Shown here: positions 63,723 through 64,000 of the stretch, in pieces
Layout: every line of letters begins with the position of its first letter
Position numbering within the stretch: position 1 is the stretch's first letter
Source: Micromonospora ferruginea
GTDB taxonomy: Bacteria; Actinomycetota; Actinomycetes; Mycobacteriales; Micromonosporaceae
NCBI RefSeq assembly: GCF_013694245.2
Contig: NZ_CP059322.2
Coordinates: forward strand, 4,843,001 to 4,907,000
DNA: 64,000 nt
Reading direction: 5' to 3'
Position numbers and translations under genes: made by a program
The notes under the pieces: model-generated
Told to the model about the DNA's origin: nothing
Databases searched by the model: none
What the model saw: only the letters and a program-made list of their open reading frames with translations

Positions 63723-64000
63723 ATGCAGACCGTCTTCTCCACCGTCCTGCCGGACGTGCCCGCCGCCGCCGTGATCTGGCTGGCCCTGCTCGCCCTGGCG
63801 GCGGTCGCGGTCGCCGCGCTGATCGTCCGCCCGACCCGGTTCCGGTCGGTGTTCGGCGAACGGATCAGCGATGCCGCGCGGCCGAGCAGCATCGACCTGG
63901 CCGAGCAGTCGCGCGAGCAGGCCCGCGAGCGCAGCCGGTACGCGGACGAGGTCGCCGTGGCGGCGTCCCGCGCGGCCGTGACCGCCGAGCGGAGCCGGAC
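63723..64000 (+). CDS. Membrane-anchored coiled-coil protein, N-terminal part (continues past window)
   Basis: Open frame of 92 codons from ATG 63723 with GAGG upstream; the 3' end is outside the window. One N-terminal membrane helix (about 12-35: VIWLALLALAAVAVAALIV) and then a charged helical stretch (SIDLAEQSREQARERSRYAD, EVAVAASRAAVTAERSR) predicted as coiled coil. It lies 140 bp after the Ala-rich secreted protein. No family is recognisable from this part. Confidence 0.65.
   Translation, partial: MQTVFSTVLPDVPAAAVIWLALLALAAVAVAALIVRPTRFRSVFGERISDAARPSSIDLAEQSREQARERSRYADEVAVAASRAAVTAERSR

Overview
The window is about 73% GC, with GTG starts, GC-rich third codon positions and many GGGGCCCC hairpins. 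With a type VII secretion locus, a c-di-AMP riboswitch in front of a wall-associated protein and a GCCAACTTCATGATCG inverted repeat, it looks like a chromosomal segment of a filamentous actinomycete, most likely Micromonosporaceae (Micromonospora or a close relative). That assignment is inferred from style and gene content, not from a search. I found no tRNA, rRNA, CRISPR array, intact insertion sequence or prophage.

Layout. 1-1017: the end of a CopB-like metal P-type ATPase. 1184-3026: a two-gene unit of a 27-residue peptide ending in WIEWCW and a TPR protein; this is the most novel-looking item. 3134-10278: a lipoprotein peptidase of the TAP family, a NarL-type two-component system, a SigE-type sigma factor with a membrane partner, and a TetR/hydrolase divergent pair with two palindromic operators. 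10295-12901: a small membrane protein, a nucleotidyltransferase fused to a lasso-B2-like cysteine-protease domain, and an L,D-transpeptidase. 12968-14415: a GH6 cellulase whose CBM2 is out of frame, under a CebR-type operator. 14475-19873: MuiA-like protein, GlsB/YeaQ protein, voltage-gated cation channel, MFS exporter, CorA.

19932-28127 is a complete potassium-ATPase locus read on the minus strand: a 27-aa membrane peptide, kdpF, kdpA, kdpB, kdpC, kdpD and kdpE. Most neighbours overlap by 1-4 nt; a hairpin repeat separates kdpC from kdpD. 28265-33622 holds an FUSC-type exporter and stress-signalling genes (two GAF-ANTAR proteins, a STAS protein, an RsbW-like kinase), plus a secreted PHB-depolymerase-type esterase. 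33626-39301 has an aldo/keto reductase, a DUF2231 protein, a second two-component system, a DUF3152 zinc-protease-like protein and a DUF2786 protein. 39302-39940 is non-coding and rich in inverted repeats. 39941-41544 is a DGPF/ECF42 sigma pair.

41839-45701 is a copper-resistance locus: copA, a histidine-rich secreted protein and copZ, divergent from csoR with two CsoR boxes between them. 46196-49496 holds a YibE/F protein, the c-di-AMP riboswitch with its coiled-coil secreted protein, and a beta-carbonic anhydrase. 50069-62297 is a type VII secretion locus (mycP, two WXG100 genes, eccC, eccD, eccE, eccB and a likely substrate pair) in which strand orientation alternates repeatedly. The window ends with a secreted lipocalin, an Ala-rich secreted protein and the start of a membrane-anchored coiled-coil protein.

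Main themes are metal and potassium homeostasis, envelope maintenance and protein export. Starts were chosen by Shine-Dalgarno spacing, overlap with the upstream stop, and domain boundaries.
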